A stretch of 64,000 bases of DNA from Piromyces finnis. Lineage: Eukaryota; Neocallimastigomycota; Neocallimastigomycetes; Neocallimastigales; Neocallimastigaceae. Location: NCBI GenBank assembly GCA_002104945.1, contig MCFH01000017.1:620001-684000 (forward strand). The letters are read 5' to 3'. Made by a program: the position numbers and the translations under genes. Every line of letters starts with the position of its first letter. The first letter of the stretch is position 1. Below the pieces are notes generated by a model that worked only from the letters and a program-made list of their open reading frames with translations, had not been told where the DNA came from and did no database searches. Below are positions 20,801-31,821 of the stretch, in pieces.

Positions 20801-22214
20801 TTCTTTCCTCTCCGAATACAATAACGATGAACTCTATAATAAAATTTGTGATTACCTCGATTGTAGGAAGCCTCCAATTCCTCACCCCCAAATCGACAAA
20901 TTTTCTCTAAGTAATAGCTTTCTCCTTTTTGCTGATCGCATTTACGTTCCTTCCAAATGCCGCCTCTCTATTCTTAAACTTTGTCATGATTCTCCTTCCG
21001 CTGGTCACTTTGGCATTAAAAGAACTATTTCTCTTATTTCTAGAGATTTTTGGTGGCCTTCACTTACAACCGATGTTAAAAACTACGTTCGCTCTTGTGA
21101 AACCTGTTGCCGTTCAAAAAATTCCCATCATAAACCTTACGGTCTCCTTAACCCCCTTGAAATAGCCGATCGACCTTGGTCTTCTATTTCAATGGATTTT
21201 GTTACTGATCTTCCTTCTTCATCTGGTTACACTTGTATTCTGGTAACTATCGATCGTCTTACTAAAATGATTCATCTTATCCCATTTAAAGGTATTCCTT
21301 CTGCATCAGAAACAGCTTCCGCTTTCATTGATAATATATTTCGTCTTCATGGGTTTCCTTCTTCTATTATAACTGATAGAGGTTCTCAATTTACCTCCAA
21401 ATTTTTCCAATCTATTTGTTCTTCCCTTTTTATTGATCTTAAGTTTTCTTCTCCATTCCATCATCAATCAAATGGTCAGACGGAGAGGGTAAACTCCGTT
21501 ATTGAACAATACTTAAGATGCTTCTCAAACTATAAAGGGTCCGATTGGAAAAATTTTCTTAGTCTTGCTGAATTCAGTTATAATAATTCAGTTCAAGAAT
21601 CATCAAAAATTTCACCATTCTTTGCAAACTACGGTTTCCATCCAAGACATTCACCAATTATTCCAGACCAATCAAATGTTCCAAGAGCAGAAGAATATAC
21701 AAAAGATTTTAAGTCCTTGATTAATACTCTTAAAGAAAACTTAAAAGCTGCTATCGAGTCCCAAAAGAAGTATGCTGATAAACTCAGGAAAGACGCACCA
21801 AAATTCATTGTTGGAGATATGGTTTGGTTAGATAGTTCTTTAATTATACACAAAGGAAACAAAAAATTCAAACCAAGAAAACTCGGTCCATTTAAAATTT
21901 CAAAGAAAATCTCTGATGTTTCATTTAAACTTAAACTTCCGAAGTCAATAAAGATACATCCTGTTGTCCACGTCTCCAATCTCGAACCATATTTCAAGGA
22001 TAAATTCGAAAGATCACAACCTCCACCGCCACCCATCATTGTTGACAACGAAGAAGAGTATGAAGTTGAAGAAATTCTAGATAAAAGGAAACACTACGGA
22101 AAAACTCAATATTTGATAAAATGGAAAGGATACTCTCTCAACGAGGCTTCATGGGAACCTGAAAAAAATCTCAATTGTGAAGAACTACTCAAGAAATTTA
22201 ATGAAAGAAATTGA
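17856..22214 (+). CDS. Gag-Pol polyprotein with chromodomain, element B (1452 aa)
   Basis: It makes the capsid and all enzymes needed for retrotransposition. Visible order: Gag core 1-180; CCHC knuckle CMYCGSSDHSLDNC about 229-242; aspartic protease LIDSGSKLNLID about 289-300; reverse transcriptase from KGFIRKSKSPAGAP (about 552) with YIDD at about 679; RNase H with ETDSSN (about 827), YDKELLAI and SDHRNL (about 899); integrase zinc finger [11 protein letters not shown] to CETCC (1043-1082); DDE residues in SMDFVTD, ITDRGSQF and QTERVNS (about 1112-1212); chromodomain [15 protein letters not shown] to the end (1400-1450). Gag and Pol share one frame with no stop or shift, as in Tf1-type elements. 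The chromodomain is the expected device for targeting integration to modified histones. ATG at 17856 is the first in frame, and the protein ends at a TGA. Confidence 0.97.
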   Translation: MDEINQNIFDNAALKDGFAGDKRFLKGFLAKIELVFLLYPERYQNDETKILYIISRLYGNALNWAATLIENHDQCLLNYDAFVSRLKTFYGNNDEVFFANQMLKRVRQKNIGRANDYIMEFNKYADVSSWNEEAKMDAFLAGLVDQVASRIIEMFPGPKNLSSMQTIASRIDSRLAVNKKFFGHSNSENYKSRRNNNFPKKSNNNSNKNKFHGPLSKAEKDRRRKNNLCMYCGSSDHSLDNCPLKQKKDKSSNTSFMSIPTKPIRPSQRTIENSDFVANFKISFENSVQILIDSGSKLNLIDRAYCEENSIPYYDHCDLPKIIGIGGNQAIFGITPPLNLKYKDHVCKTNFYVTNLPRYCCILGLDWLILHNPSIDFSTKDITFNSNYCYSHCVSISGDSLHSYSTFTSNETAFPIFSVQSRNSIDPSLNNSNTQTALPIFVSSNEEPKKSVNSFVSISNTSADSINSISNDTNVDQNPDTLKSSTKSVFLPKELDEFQDVFNEISANKLPPHRPYDCEIKLKENSKLFYGPIYPLTETESNALEEYIKENLSKGFIRKSKSPAGAPVLFVPKKNGQLRMCVDYRQLNSITIRDSYPLPLIQDMLEHLGKGKIFSKLDLRSAYNLVRIKSGDEYKTAFTCKLGHFEYCVMPFGLKNAPAVFQHFINDVLEEVLGKFAFSYIDDIIIFSQDYESHVKHVKTVLKLLRSAGLYAKLEKCEFFVPFIDFLGHRISADGIHMDPNKVSSILNWPTPSNVKEVQSFLGLANYYRRFIPNFAKIAHPLHKLLKKNVKFLWTNEAQVAFDTLKSLFVSAPVLIFPNRDLPFIVETDSSNFAIGAILSQVSPSDNMIHPVAFFSRSLTGPERNYPIYDKELLAIVAALETWRHLLKGSTSTFKIYSDHRNLLYQKKPEKMSQRLVRWALFLSEFNFVIIYRSGSSNGKPDALSRRSDYAANSNPSSDIPFNVLRPENFCAIVTSVSTISDSFLSEYNNDELYNKICDYLDCRKPPIPHPQIDKFSLSNSFLLFADRIYVPSKCRLSILKLCHDSPSAGHFGIKRTISLISRDFWWPSLTTDVKNYVRSCETCCRSKNSHHKPYGLLNPLEIADRPWSSISMDFVTDLPSSSGYTCILVTIDRLTKMIHLIPFKGIPSASETASAFIDNIFRLHGFPSSIITDRGSQFTSKFFQSICSSLFIDLKFSSPFHHQSNGQTERVNSVIEQYLRCFSNYKGSDWKNFLSLAEFSYNNSVQESSKISPFFANYGFHPRHSPIIPDQSNVPRAEEYTKDFKSLINTLKENLKAAIESQKKYADKLRKDAPKFIVGDMVWLDSSLIIHKGNKKFKPRKLGPFKISKKISDVSFKLKLPKSIKIHPVVHVSNLEPYFKDKFERSQPPPPPIIVDNEEEYEVEEILDKRKHYGKTQYLIKWKGYSLNEASWEPEKNLNCEELLKKFNERN

Positions 22215-22423
22215 AATGTTAAACTTTAATTTATATTGTTTTATATTATTTTATTTTATAGTAAATGAAAAGAGAAGAGAGATTTAAAAAAATTTATTAT
22301 TTTCTTAATTTTAGTTTAAGTATATTAAAATATATTTTCATGTAATTAAAATCTTATAATTTAAAAATAAAAAAAAAAATTCACTCAATTAAATATTTAA
22401 TAAATTAGTCTAGTTCTTTTCGA

Positions 22424-22456
22424 TTCGTCTGGTATCCGAATCCTCGAGGAGGGCCA
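22424..22456 (+). other. Hairpin and polypurine tract of element B
   Basis: GATTCGTCTGGTATCCGAAT plus C forms a 6-bp stem (GATTCG/CGAATC). CTCGAGGAGGGCCA follows and abuts the 3' LTR. This is the expected primer site for plus-strand DNA synthesis. Confidence 0.7.
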
Positions 22457-22888
22457 TGTAACGAATCATAGAAATAAAGAAATTGTCTTAGTGGTTAGTA
22501 ACTAAGACTTTGGTCCGAATGTCTTGAGTTCGAGACTTCTAAATTACTTTTTTTTATTTTATTTTTATTTTAATTTTTTATTTTGATTTTTTATCAACTC
22601 GAAATTCTTTGATTGGTTAAGAAATTTAAGTTGTAAAAAATCTTTTAGATTAATTTTAAAAATTTTTATATAAATACGAGTGGATTTTTCTAAATTTAAA
22701 AAAAAATTGAGTTTTTATTAATTAATAAATTATTGTTAAACACTAACCTATTAAGTTAAAATTTGTGTGTTTTTAATAATAATTTTAAATATTAATAATT
22801 AACAGTAAGATAAAAGTGTTTTATATTTACTAAGTTATTTTAGTAAATTGTTATAAATTTTTTATTGTTAAGAACACATTTCTTTACA
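22457..22888 (+). repeat. 3' LTR of element B
   Basis: 432 bp; no difference from the 5' LTR found when read base by base. It is followed by the ATTAT target duplication. Confidence 0.95.
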
Positions 22889-23293
22889 ATTATTAATATT
22901 TAATTAATATATAGGTAATACATGGACTGTATTCAATTTGTAGTTTACTCAAATTGAATCAAAAGTGTATTTAATTAGTTTTAGTTTAGTTTTATTATTT
23001 TATTATTTAATTAAATTAGTATTAAATTAGTTTTGTTTATTTTATATTGAATATATGTATAATTAAATAGAATAGTATGTTAAAATATAATTTACAAAAA
23101 ATATAAATACATGTAAAATTTCTTGATTAAAACGATGTAATTGTTATTGACTATTATTTAGTTAATAACTAAATAAAATTAATAAAAGAGAGATTTTAAA
23201 TAGATTTTGTTTTTCTTGTTTCTTTTTATTTATTTCGTGTTTTGTGTTTTATTGTAAAATTTTATAATCTGTTTTTTTTTATAAACTTTTACA

Positions 23294-23363
23294 CTTGGAA
23301 TAATAGTAAGAAACCCGCGTTTTTATTTTTTAAATTTTTAATTCTCTGTATTTTGAATTAGAG
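23294..23363 (+). other. Element A leader, right part
   Basis: It begins with the second CTTGG of the LTR C target duplication and runs into the gag reading frame. Confidence 0.6.
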
Positions 23364-26300
23364 TTGGAGGAATTAATTAATACTTTTGATAATTTAAATT
23401 TAGAAGGAATGGAAGCAAGAGGTGGTGGTTCTTCAGTAAATTCAGGGAACATTATTAATGCTCCCCCGTTGTTTACTGGTAGACATAGAGATTTATATGG
23501 GTTTTTAACTAGAGTAGAATTGGTATTTCGAACTCGATCGGCACTGTACAATACAGATCGCGTCCGGGTTGAATTCGTTATTTCCTACTTCTCTGGTAGA
23601 CCCCTGGAGTGGGCATCATCACTTATGAGGAATAATAGTAATGTATTGAACCGTTATGATGAATTTATAGATCGACTCAGGGCTAATTTCGGTAGTGATT
23701 GATATGACACTGTTGTTGCAAACGGTAAACTCGATAACATTAGACAAAGAAAACTTGGTCAAGTAGTTGATTATATCACCGAGTTTCAACGAGTTAGCCA
23801 AAATTCTAGCTTCAACGAAAGTGCTAAGATCTATATGTTTCTGAAAGGTTTAAATCCATTACTCAGAGAAAAATTAGCGTTTGTCGAAACAAATCCATCA
23901 TCTTTGGAACAGTTAATATCTTCAACCAATGATGAAAAGGAATTCTTTGAGTGAATTTTATTTTAATAATAGAAGGGCTAATGATCCTATGGATGTTGAC
24001 GTTTTTAGAATTAGTGCTGAAAAGAAGCGTAAACGTTTCGTAAACATTCAAGGAACTAGTAATAATTTTGATGAAAGCCCGAGAACATTTGAGGAAGAAA
24101 GGAGAAAGGGGGTTTGTTTTTTGTGTAAAAATCCAGGGCATTTTAAATTTAATTGTCCAAACAGAGTAAAACCCAAGAAAGTTTTAGAATTATTAAGGAA
24201 AAGACCCCTAAAATTGTTGAATCAAAAATTTACAAAGTAGGAGTAATGAATAAAAAAGATGATTTGAATTTCATTGACTTTTATTTAAGTACTAATGAGG
24301 TTCCTGAAGCGAAAATCAAGGTGTTGATTGATTCTGGTTCTGAGTTAAATTTTATTAACCCGGATATTGCTAAGGATCTCGGTATTAAATTTGAGAATGT
24401 TGACCCATTCCGTGTTTCCGGGGTCAATGATGGAATTTCAAGAGTCTGGGAAAAGTCGGAGAAATGTATGTTAAGATGCAGGAACCACAACGAAGTTATT
24501 CAGTTGTATGGTTTAAAGGTTCCTGGAGTGGATGTTATTCTTGGATTACCTTGGATCAAAAAGCACAATCCTGAAGCTTTTTATGATCCTAAGAAAATTG
24601 CTTTTAGTTCAGGTTATTGTGCTAGTCACTGTAACCATGGAAAAAGAAAAAGGAAGCAAAGAAAGAAGTCTCAAAAAGGCCAACTGGATCATGACGTCCT
24701 TGACCGAAGTCTAACCAAAAAAGTAAAAACTTACTCTACAACTCCTTTAAAAAATCCTAAAGAAAAGGAGTATGTTAAAGGCTGCCTGGTAAGAACTATT
24801 AACGAAGAAGATGATAGTGAAGATGAATTTATTAATAAAAAAGTTAAATGTATTGTAACAAAAATTAATGAAATATGTAATAATGATAATGAATCATGTA
24901 GTTATAATAATGATAATGAAAAAGATATTAATAAAGATAAATTGGTCGCCGTACCAACCCAATATTTAGAATTTAGTGAAGTGTTTAATGAAAAAAATTG
25001 TGAAGTGTTACCTCCTCATAGATCTTATGATTGTGAAATCAAACTTAAGGATGATGCAACTTTATTTTATGGACCTTTGTATCCATTAACTGAAGTTGAA
25101 AGAGAGGAACTTAAAAAATATATAGATGATAATTTAAATAAAGGTTTTATTAGGAAATCATCGTCCCCTGCTGGTGCCCCAATTTTGTTTGTTAAGAAAA
25201 AAGATGGCTCCTTAAGACTTTGTATTGATTATAGAAGGTTAAATGATATTACCATTCGTAATTCATATCCCTTACCTTTAATTAGTGATCTTTTGGATAG
25301 GGTGAAAAATGCTAAGATTTTTACTAAATTAGACCTTAAATCCGCCTATAATCTTGTTCGTATTAAAGAAGGTGACTAATACAAAACGGCTTTTCGTACT
25401 AGATATGGCCATTTTGAATATTTGGTTATGCCTTTTGGATTAAAGAATGCACCTGCAACTTTTCAACACTTCATTAACGATGTTCATAGTGACTATTTGG
25501 ATAATTTTGTTATCTCATATATTGACGATATTCTTATTTATTCCAATAATATCGAAGAACATCATGAGCATGTTAAAAAGGTACTTAAAAAACTACTTGA
25601 AAATAATCTTTATGTTAAATTAGAAAAATGTGAGTTTGACGTTGAGAAAACTACTTTTCTTGGATATGTCATTTCAAAAGATGGGTTGCAAATGAACGAA
25701 AATAAAGTTAAAGTAATTCTCGATTGGCCAGTGCCCAAGAATATTAAAGAGGTTCAGTCTTTTATTGGTCTTTGTAACTACTACAGAATTTTTATTAAAG
25801 ACTTTGCTAAAATTGCGAATCCTCTTCACAAACTGATGCTAGTAATTATGTTGTTGGTGCTATTCTCTCTCAAGAATTCGACGGCAAATTACACCCTATT
25901 GCATTTCTTTCTAAAAGTTTGACGAGTTGTCAAAGAAACTATCCCATTTATGACAAAGAACTTTTAGCTATTATAGTTGCTCTTGAAGAATGGTGTCATT
26001 ATTTAGAGGGTGCACGCCATCCGTTCATAATCTATACTGATCATAAGAACTTAATATTTCCTAGAAAACCTGAAATGTTATCTCAGAGACAAATTAGATG
26101 GAATTTGTTCTTATCCAGATTCGATTTTAAACTCATTTATAGAGCTGGAAAGAAATCCAGTAAGCCTGATATCCCGTCTCGTAGAAGTGATCATTTGGTG
26201 AATAATATTAATTCTGATGTTTCTTGTCTTACTATTTCACTTCATCATAGCGATAATAAACCGCTAGTAGATTCTATTTTATTTGAACTTAAAAATGATG

Positions 26301-27809
26301 ATTTGTATAATTCTATAGTTCAATTTAAAACGAATGGTTCTTCTAGCAATGCTCCTATTAAAAATATTGATAAAGTTATTATTGATGATGAAGGGTTTTT
26401 GTTATTTAATAATCTTATTTATGTTCCTAAATCTCTTAGGACGAGAGTTTTGGAACTTCATCATGATTCTGTTGCTGCTGGCCATTTCGGCATTAAGAAA
26501 ACTGTCGAACTTATTTCTAGAAACTTTTGATGCCCAAGATTCCATTCTGATGTTAAATCCTTTATTAAATCTTGCGTGACTTGTTGCAAATCCAAAGTCC
26601 TCAGACATAAGCCTTATGGATTGTTATCCCCTTTGGACACTCCTAGTAGGCCTTGGTCTGATATCTCTATCAACTTCATTGTTGATTTTCCAAAGTTCAG
26701 AGATATGACTACACTTATGGTTGTTGTCGATAGATTTACTAAATTTGCTCACGCCATTCCTTTATGTTGTCTTTCTACTGCTTCTATTGCTGCTGATGCT
26801 TTTATTGCTAACGTCTTCCGTTTGCATGGTCTTCCTGATTCCATTATTTTTGATAGAGGATCACAATTTACTTCTGATTTTTGGTCAAGATTTGTGACCT
26901 TCTAAATATCAATTATTCATTATCGACTGCTAACCATTCGCAGACAGGTGGTCAAACGGAGAGGGTGAACGGCATATTAGAACAATATTCCCGATGTTTT
27001 ATCAATAAAAAGCAGAATAACTGAGTTGATCTTATCCCATTTACTGAATTTGCATATAATAATACTTTACAGCAAGCTATAAATCAATTCCCATTCTTTG
27101 CTAATTATGGTTTCCATCCAAAGTTTAGCTTAGAAATTCCAGCTAATGATTGACCTAGTAGAGCTGAACAAAGAGTAATTGATATGAATGAAAATTTTAA
27201 ATTATTAAAAGAAAACTTAGAAAAAGCAAAAGAAACATATAAGAAATATGCCGATATGAAGAGAATGACTCCCCCGGAATTCGAAGTGGGAAAGAAGGTA
27301 TGGTTATTGAAAGATTCGCCTGGAACTAATTTGAAGAAGAAACTAGCACCTCAAAAGCTTGGTCCATTTGAAATAATTAAAAAAGTTAGTTCTCTCGCTT
27401 TCAAATTGAAATTCCCAAAGACAATGAGATGTCATCCAATCTTTCATGTCTCATTGTTAGAATCATACTTTGAAAATGAATTTAATGATAGGTCTAATCG
27501 TAGGAAGAGAAATATTCACCTTAATACAGATTTAATTGAAAAAATTCCAGAAAAATTGAGAAAATGAAATCTATTAATGGTGAAACATTTTATAAGTTAT
27601 TGTGGAAAGGATTTGACAAATCCACCTGGATTTCTGAAGATCAGATTCCAGACAAACAATTAATACAAGAGTTCGAAAGAAACTTTAAAAAGTCAAAACA
27701 TAAGTCGAATGACTCCATGAAAATTAGAAAGAATAAAGTTGGTAATTTAATTAAGCATAGATACCAACCATTTGTAATTGAAATTCCTTCGAGAAAAGAT
27801 TCCCTATAA
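23364..27809 (+). pseudogene. Ty3/gypsy element A gag-pol, decayed
   Basis: Pieces in changing frames give the full order: Gag core (PPLFTGRHRDLYGFLTRVE, stop TGA at 23701); CCHC knuckle [14 protein letters not shown] near 24116-24157; protease [14 protein letters not shown] with YIDD at about 25520 and a TAA at 25377; RNase H with YPIYDKELLAI and TDHKNL; integrase with TGA at 26528; chromodomain-like tail to 27809. A block of roughly 130 bp between the RT connection and RNase H is missing at about 25836. The first catalytic Asp of integrase is Asn (ISINFI, codon 26672-26674). Further stops lie near 27023 and 27151, and a 1-nt deletion near 27555 splits the tail. The first ATG in the Gag frame is 23409; the frame is open upstream without one. 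Element A is a different lineage from B and D. Confidence 0.93.
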
Positions 27810-27845
27810 ATTAATCTCAAAGGAGCTCGACTTAGAAAGAGAGAT

Positions 27846-28212
27846 TGTAAAGATATCAAACGCCTCAACTTGATTTCTTTAATGTAATTTAAGCCACAAG
27901 TATTATTGCTTAAGTTACACAATTTATATTACAGAAAAAGAAAATGAGACATAATTTATTTATTAATAATTAAAGCTTAAAACAAAATAAATTAAATTTC
28001 TCAATTCAAACCCTTAGTTTTAGTATTGCTTTGTAATAGAAATAGATATATAGTATATAATTATTAAATGATTAATGTATAAATAATACATGGGCACATA
28101 TTCAAATTGAATAGTACTTAATTTGAATTGCCAATTGTATTTTACTAAAAATAGTTATAATTTAAATATTTTATTAATAATTAAGATTTAGTGTAGATTT
28201 TAAATAATAAAA
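27846..28212 (+). repeat. 3' LTR of element A, truncated
   Basis: It matches the first 370 or so bases of 607-1186 and 14821-15436, then diverges at GATTTTAAATAATAA, so the R and U5 parts are missing. It is preceded by a purine-rich tract ending AGAAAGAGAGAT, identical to that at 1-606. Confidence 0.85.
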
Positions 28213-28620
28213 TTTTTATATTTAATATATTATTTTATTTTTAAATTTTTATATAAATAGTAAAACATTTTATAATTTAAGTTTAAGAAACTGATTTCGA
28301 AATTTTCCTTTTAATTATTACTTATAAAAACAAAGTTTTAATAAACAAACTTTTATAAGATATTTAATACGTAATATGTTATTTAATATTTTAATAAATA
28401 AAGTAAGTAAATAAACTTCATCTAAAAACATACAAAAAACGTGTTATATACCTATACTTGCATAAGTGTATTGTTACTCGGTGAAATATTCTAAGTTAGC
28501 TTAGTCTTACTACTAAACGTGGGATAGGCGATTCTGATGAAGTATTATATCCTCTAGATATTTAAGTGTACGAAGACTAATTAATACATTTTTGTGGAAT
28601 AAAATTAAGATTATTAAAGA
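28213..28620. other. AT-rich spacer
   Basis: No ORF or repeat recognised. A slightly GC-richer patch lies at 28440-28570. Confidence 0.4.
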
Positions 28621-30394
28621 ATCCACCATGAACCAAAAATTAGATAGCAAAAAAGGAACACGAGGAAAGAATTAAATTAGTCGAAGAAAAAAAATAAAGA
28701 AACAGCAGTAAGAGTTTCAAAGAAAACAAACCACCCAAGAAGAAAACTAGATGAAAATTTATACACGAATAACCATGCCAACTCTAGTAGTTAGAAAGAA
28801 GATGCAGATAGTAGTGTTTACTCTGAAGCTAACAAAAGGTTTCTATATGAGTATAGTGAAGATCAAAAGTACAGCTATTTTGACAAGATATTTGGACAAA
28901 GTGGCAACAATAATGAGAGGCCGGAAGATCGAAAACAAAGGATTAAAAAATTTAAAGAGGAAATAGACCAACAAGTGAAACCTATTTTATCTAACGTATC
29001 AAGGGAAATACAATTATATTATTACAAAAATAATCCAGAAACTTATGATATAAAACACCCTTTGTTTCCTTTCTCCAAGACGAATACATGGGCCTACAAG
29101 CGACGCAATTCGAACAAGTACATGAATTCCGAAAGATATTTCATACTTAACCACAAGGTACAAGAATAAAATAGGCGGGTATGACTAACTCCGAAATATT
29201 ATAGTATATTTACAACACTACCTACCTACCTACCATAAGTAGATTAGAATGAAATACCTACTTGGATTAAGTTAAATAATTTCATATTCTATTTTGAAAA
29301 ATACTTCTGTGAACTATCCTTTAAGGAACAAGAAGAAGACTATTGGAATCGTAAAGCAAATTTCAGAATTATATAAAGAAAAGGTTAATAAGTTATTAAC
29401 TGAAATAGAAACTTATGCATCTAATCCAAATAAATCATACTATGCTAAATTTATTAAGTTAATACATTGATTACCTAACTGTACTACAGTTAGAAGTACT
29501 CTAATGGTACTAGGAGCTTCCCCTCCAAAAAACCTAAGGGAAAATTAAACCACTCAGGGTGAAATTAATAAACAACTATATTTCAACCTTATTAATATAC
29601 TAAAAATTGAAATAGCCAAAACATAGGGATTAAAGCAATTTAAGAAGAAAACTAATAAATTTGTAAATACTACCTTTAAATACAAGACGCCTAGCAATAC
29701 TGATATTAGTCAGGTAAGAAAACTCCAACCCGAAGCAACAAAGTTTCGTAGGAAAACAAAAATTAAACAAATACACCATATAAATGGCAACATTTCAATT
29801 TCTAACCACAGGATCAATAATATTATCGAAAAAATGGAAAGTAGTAAATACTTAAATAACCTCAAATTTGGAAGTAAAATGTATTATAAAAGTCTGTTAT
29901 ATAAAATTATTATCGATGATGATAATACCTTTAAAATGAATTAGCAAAAAAAATTTTCCCACTTATTATTCGTTCGGTATTTCTGAATTTAGAAGCTAAT
30001 AGAAAACCAAAACTAAAGAAAATACGTATATGATTCTGAATGGGACCGTAAATACTTAAATGGGAAGGGATAGTCAATTATAAAAGAAATAAGCAACCTA
30101 ATAATGAAATATATAATGTTGATTCAATTAAATTATTAAAACAAGAACTTTCAGATATCGAAAATAAATTCAAAAAACAACAAGATAATAATAAATTTAT
30201 AATATCAACAGATAATAAGAAAGGACTAGAAGAATACTTAAGGAAATCGATAAGTTTCCCATTTAAATTAAACCTTTCAAAAAGGTATTTGAGTCCCCAC
30301 CCAAAGGTAAAATTTTCGATAGAAATAAACAAAATCTAAATATATATTTACCTTATGATAAGGGTAAAGTTAAAAGACTTCCCATGATTCCTCA
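28621..30394 (+). pseudogene. Decayed coding region of unknown identity
   Basis: Plus-strand reading gives long stretches of protein-like sequence broken by stops and frame changes. One continuous part is about 28855-29167 (PILSNVSREIQLYYYKNNPE, then WAYKRRNSNKYMNSERYF), another about 29300-29470 (NPNKSYYAKFIKLIH), another about 29640-29940, and another 30064-30340. The amino-acid composition is Lys/Asn/Tyr-rich, as expected for this genome. I recognise no RT, integrase or transposase motif. It lies between LTR A and a solo LTR C, so it may be part of an older mobile element. Confidence 0.4.
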
Positions 30395-30401
30395 TATACA
30401 T

Positions 30402-31073
30402 TGTAAAGATATTATACATCTTTAAATTATTTAATAAATCATTTATTACAAATTGTTAAATAATAATTTTGATAATGGAAAATTATTTATAAAATTTATT
30501 AAATAAATTTTAAGGAATAATTAAATAATAATTAATTTTAAAATATCAAAGTTAAAAATGAAATTTGGATAAATATTCAAGTTAAGTCTTAAAGGTTTTT
30601 ATTTAATTAAAATTAGTTTAATAACTTTAGCATATTTTTAAAATAGCATTTTCAATAGTAAATATATAATAAATAGTATTATTAATATTAAAATAATAAA
30701 TATATAATACATGGATTGTATTCAATTTATAATTTACTCAAATTGAATCAAAAGTGTATTTAATTAGTTTTAATTTAGTTTTATTATTTTATTATTTATT
30801 TAAATTAGTATTAAATTAGTTTTGTTTATTTTATATTAAATATATGTTTAGGTAAATAGGATTATATATTAGAATATAATCATTAAAAAATATAAATACA
30901 TGTAATTTTTACGTAATTGTTATTGACTATTAACTAGTTAACAACTGCCAAAAGAGTATAAATAAAAAAGTATATTAAAAAGGAGAATTTTATTTTGTTT
31001 TGATTTTAATTGTCGTGTTTTCTTGAGCTTTGTTATTGATATATAGTTTATTTTTAAAGATTATACTTTTACA
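30402..31073 (+). repeat. Solo LTR C, 672 bp
   Basis: It begins TGTAAAGATATTATAC, ends ATACTTTTACA, and aligns with the split LTR C at 15834-23293. It is flanked on both sides by TATACAT (30395-30401 and 31074-31080), 7 bp rather than the usual 5. It contains the start motif ACGTAATTGTTATT, as in LTR A. Confidence 0.8.
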
Positions 31074-31080
31074 TATACAT

Positions 31081-31821
31081 GTTGATATCAGTATTCTGTA
31101 TTTTTTTACTAGAACTATCATTTACCGTGGCCAATTATCTTCCATGTTAATATCAGTATTCTGTATTTCTTTACTAGAACTATCATTTACTACAACTAAA
31201 TCTTTTTCATCAGGAGAGTAAATCCATCAATCTTAGTATATGTATACTTCGTTCATACAATACCATTAATTTTTTATATATTCTTTAAATATAATTCTAC
31301 CACTTAGTGTGGTAACAGCTTTATGATCTTGAGCGATGGTATCAGTGAATCCTTCAATAGATTTTGATGTATCAGCCTTGCCAATACTTAAACAAACATC
31401 CAGAAGTAATATCTTTAATAGCTCTTCTTTTATCACCATCACCAGCTTTCATATCCTTACCATATCTATATCCCCAATATCTTCTACTAACCAAACTTGT
31501 GAATCATAGTTGCACTAGGTTGTAACTTAAACATATGCTTTTTAACTATAGTCCAATAGATATTGAAAGGATAGCTTTCTGTAATCATGAAGTTCTTTAT
31601 TTGAGCTATCAGACACGACCAGATAGGTAGTCGTGCTACTTTCATACATGATATATTGAAAATTAACTTCACTTAAACCTAAATGAATACATCTGATAGG
31701 ATCACGATGTGCTGTTTGACCAGGATCGGAAGGTCTGTTATAATTAGCATTTTCAACCGTATCAGTACTATTTTATTTTTCAACAATATCATAGATAATC
31801 ATATTCATATTATAATTTCTC
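31081..31821 (-). pseudogene. Decayed coding fragment, minus strand, unknown
   Basis: The minus strand contains open pieces such as KSIEGFTDTIAQDHKAV and TLSGRIIFKEY (about 31270-31390) and SYPFNIYWTIVKKHMF (about 31520-31590), in different frames. A 45-bp segment starting GTTGATATCAGTATTCTG is duplicated (about 31081-31125 and 31147-31190). No family recognised. Confidence 0.35.

Larger units (their letters stand above)
16159..22888 (+). mobile_element. Complete Ty3/gypsy chromovirus, element B
   Basis: LTRs of 432 bp at 16159-16590 and 22457-22888 appear identical along their length. A 5-bp target duplication ATTAT flanks the element (16154-16158 and 22889-22893). The element has a self-priming site, a 1.26-kb leader, one intact gag-pol ORF, and a hairpin plus polypurine tract before the 3' LTR. 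Identical LTRs and an intact ORF point to recent insertion. It interrupts solo LTR C, which itself interrupts element A, so it is the youngest of the three. Confidence 0.95.
15834..23293 (+). repeat. Solo LTR C (725 bp) split by element B
   Basis: The LTR consists of 15834-16158 and 22894-23293. It begins TGTAAAGATATAAAG and ends AACTTTTACA. It is flanked by CTTGG on both sides (15829-15833 and 23294-23298). A second copy of the same LTR lies at 30402-31073. It sits inside the leader of element A, and element B is inserted in it. Confidence 0.88.

Noticed and set aside
23364-27809. TGA read as Trp (alternative code)
   Set aside because: Element B ends with TGA and uses TGG for Trp; element A also has TAA stops and frameshifts, so decay is the simpler reading.
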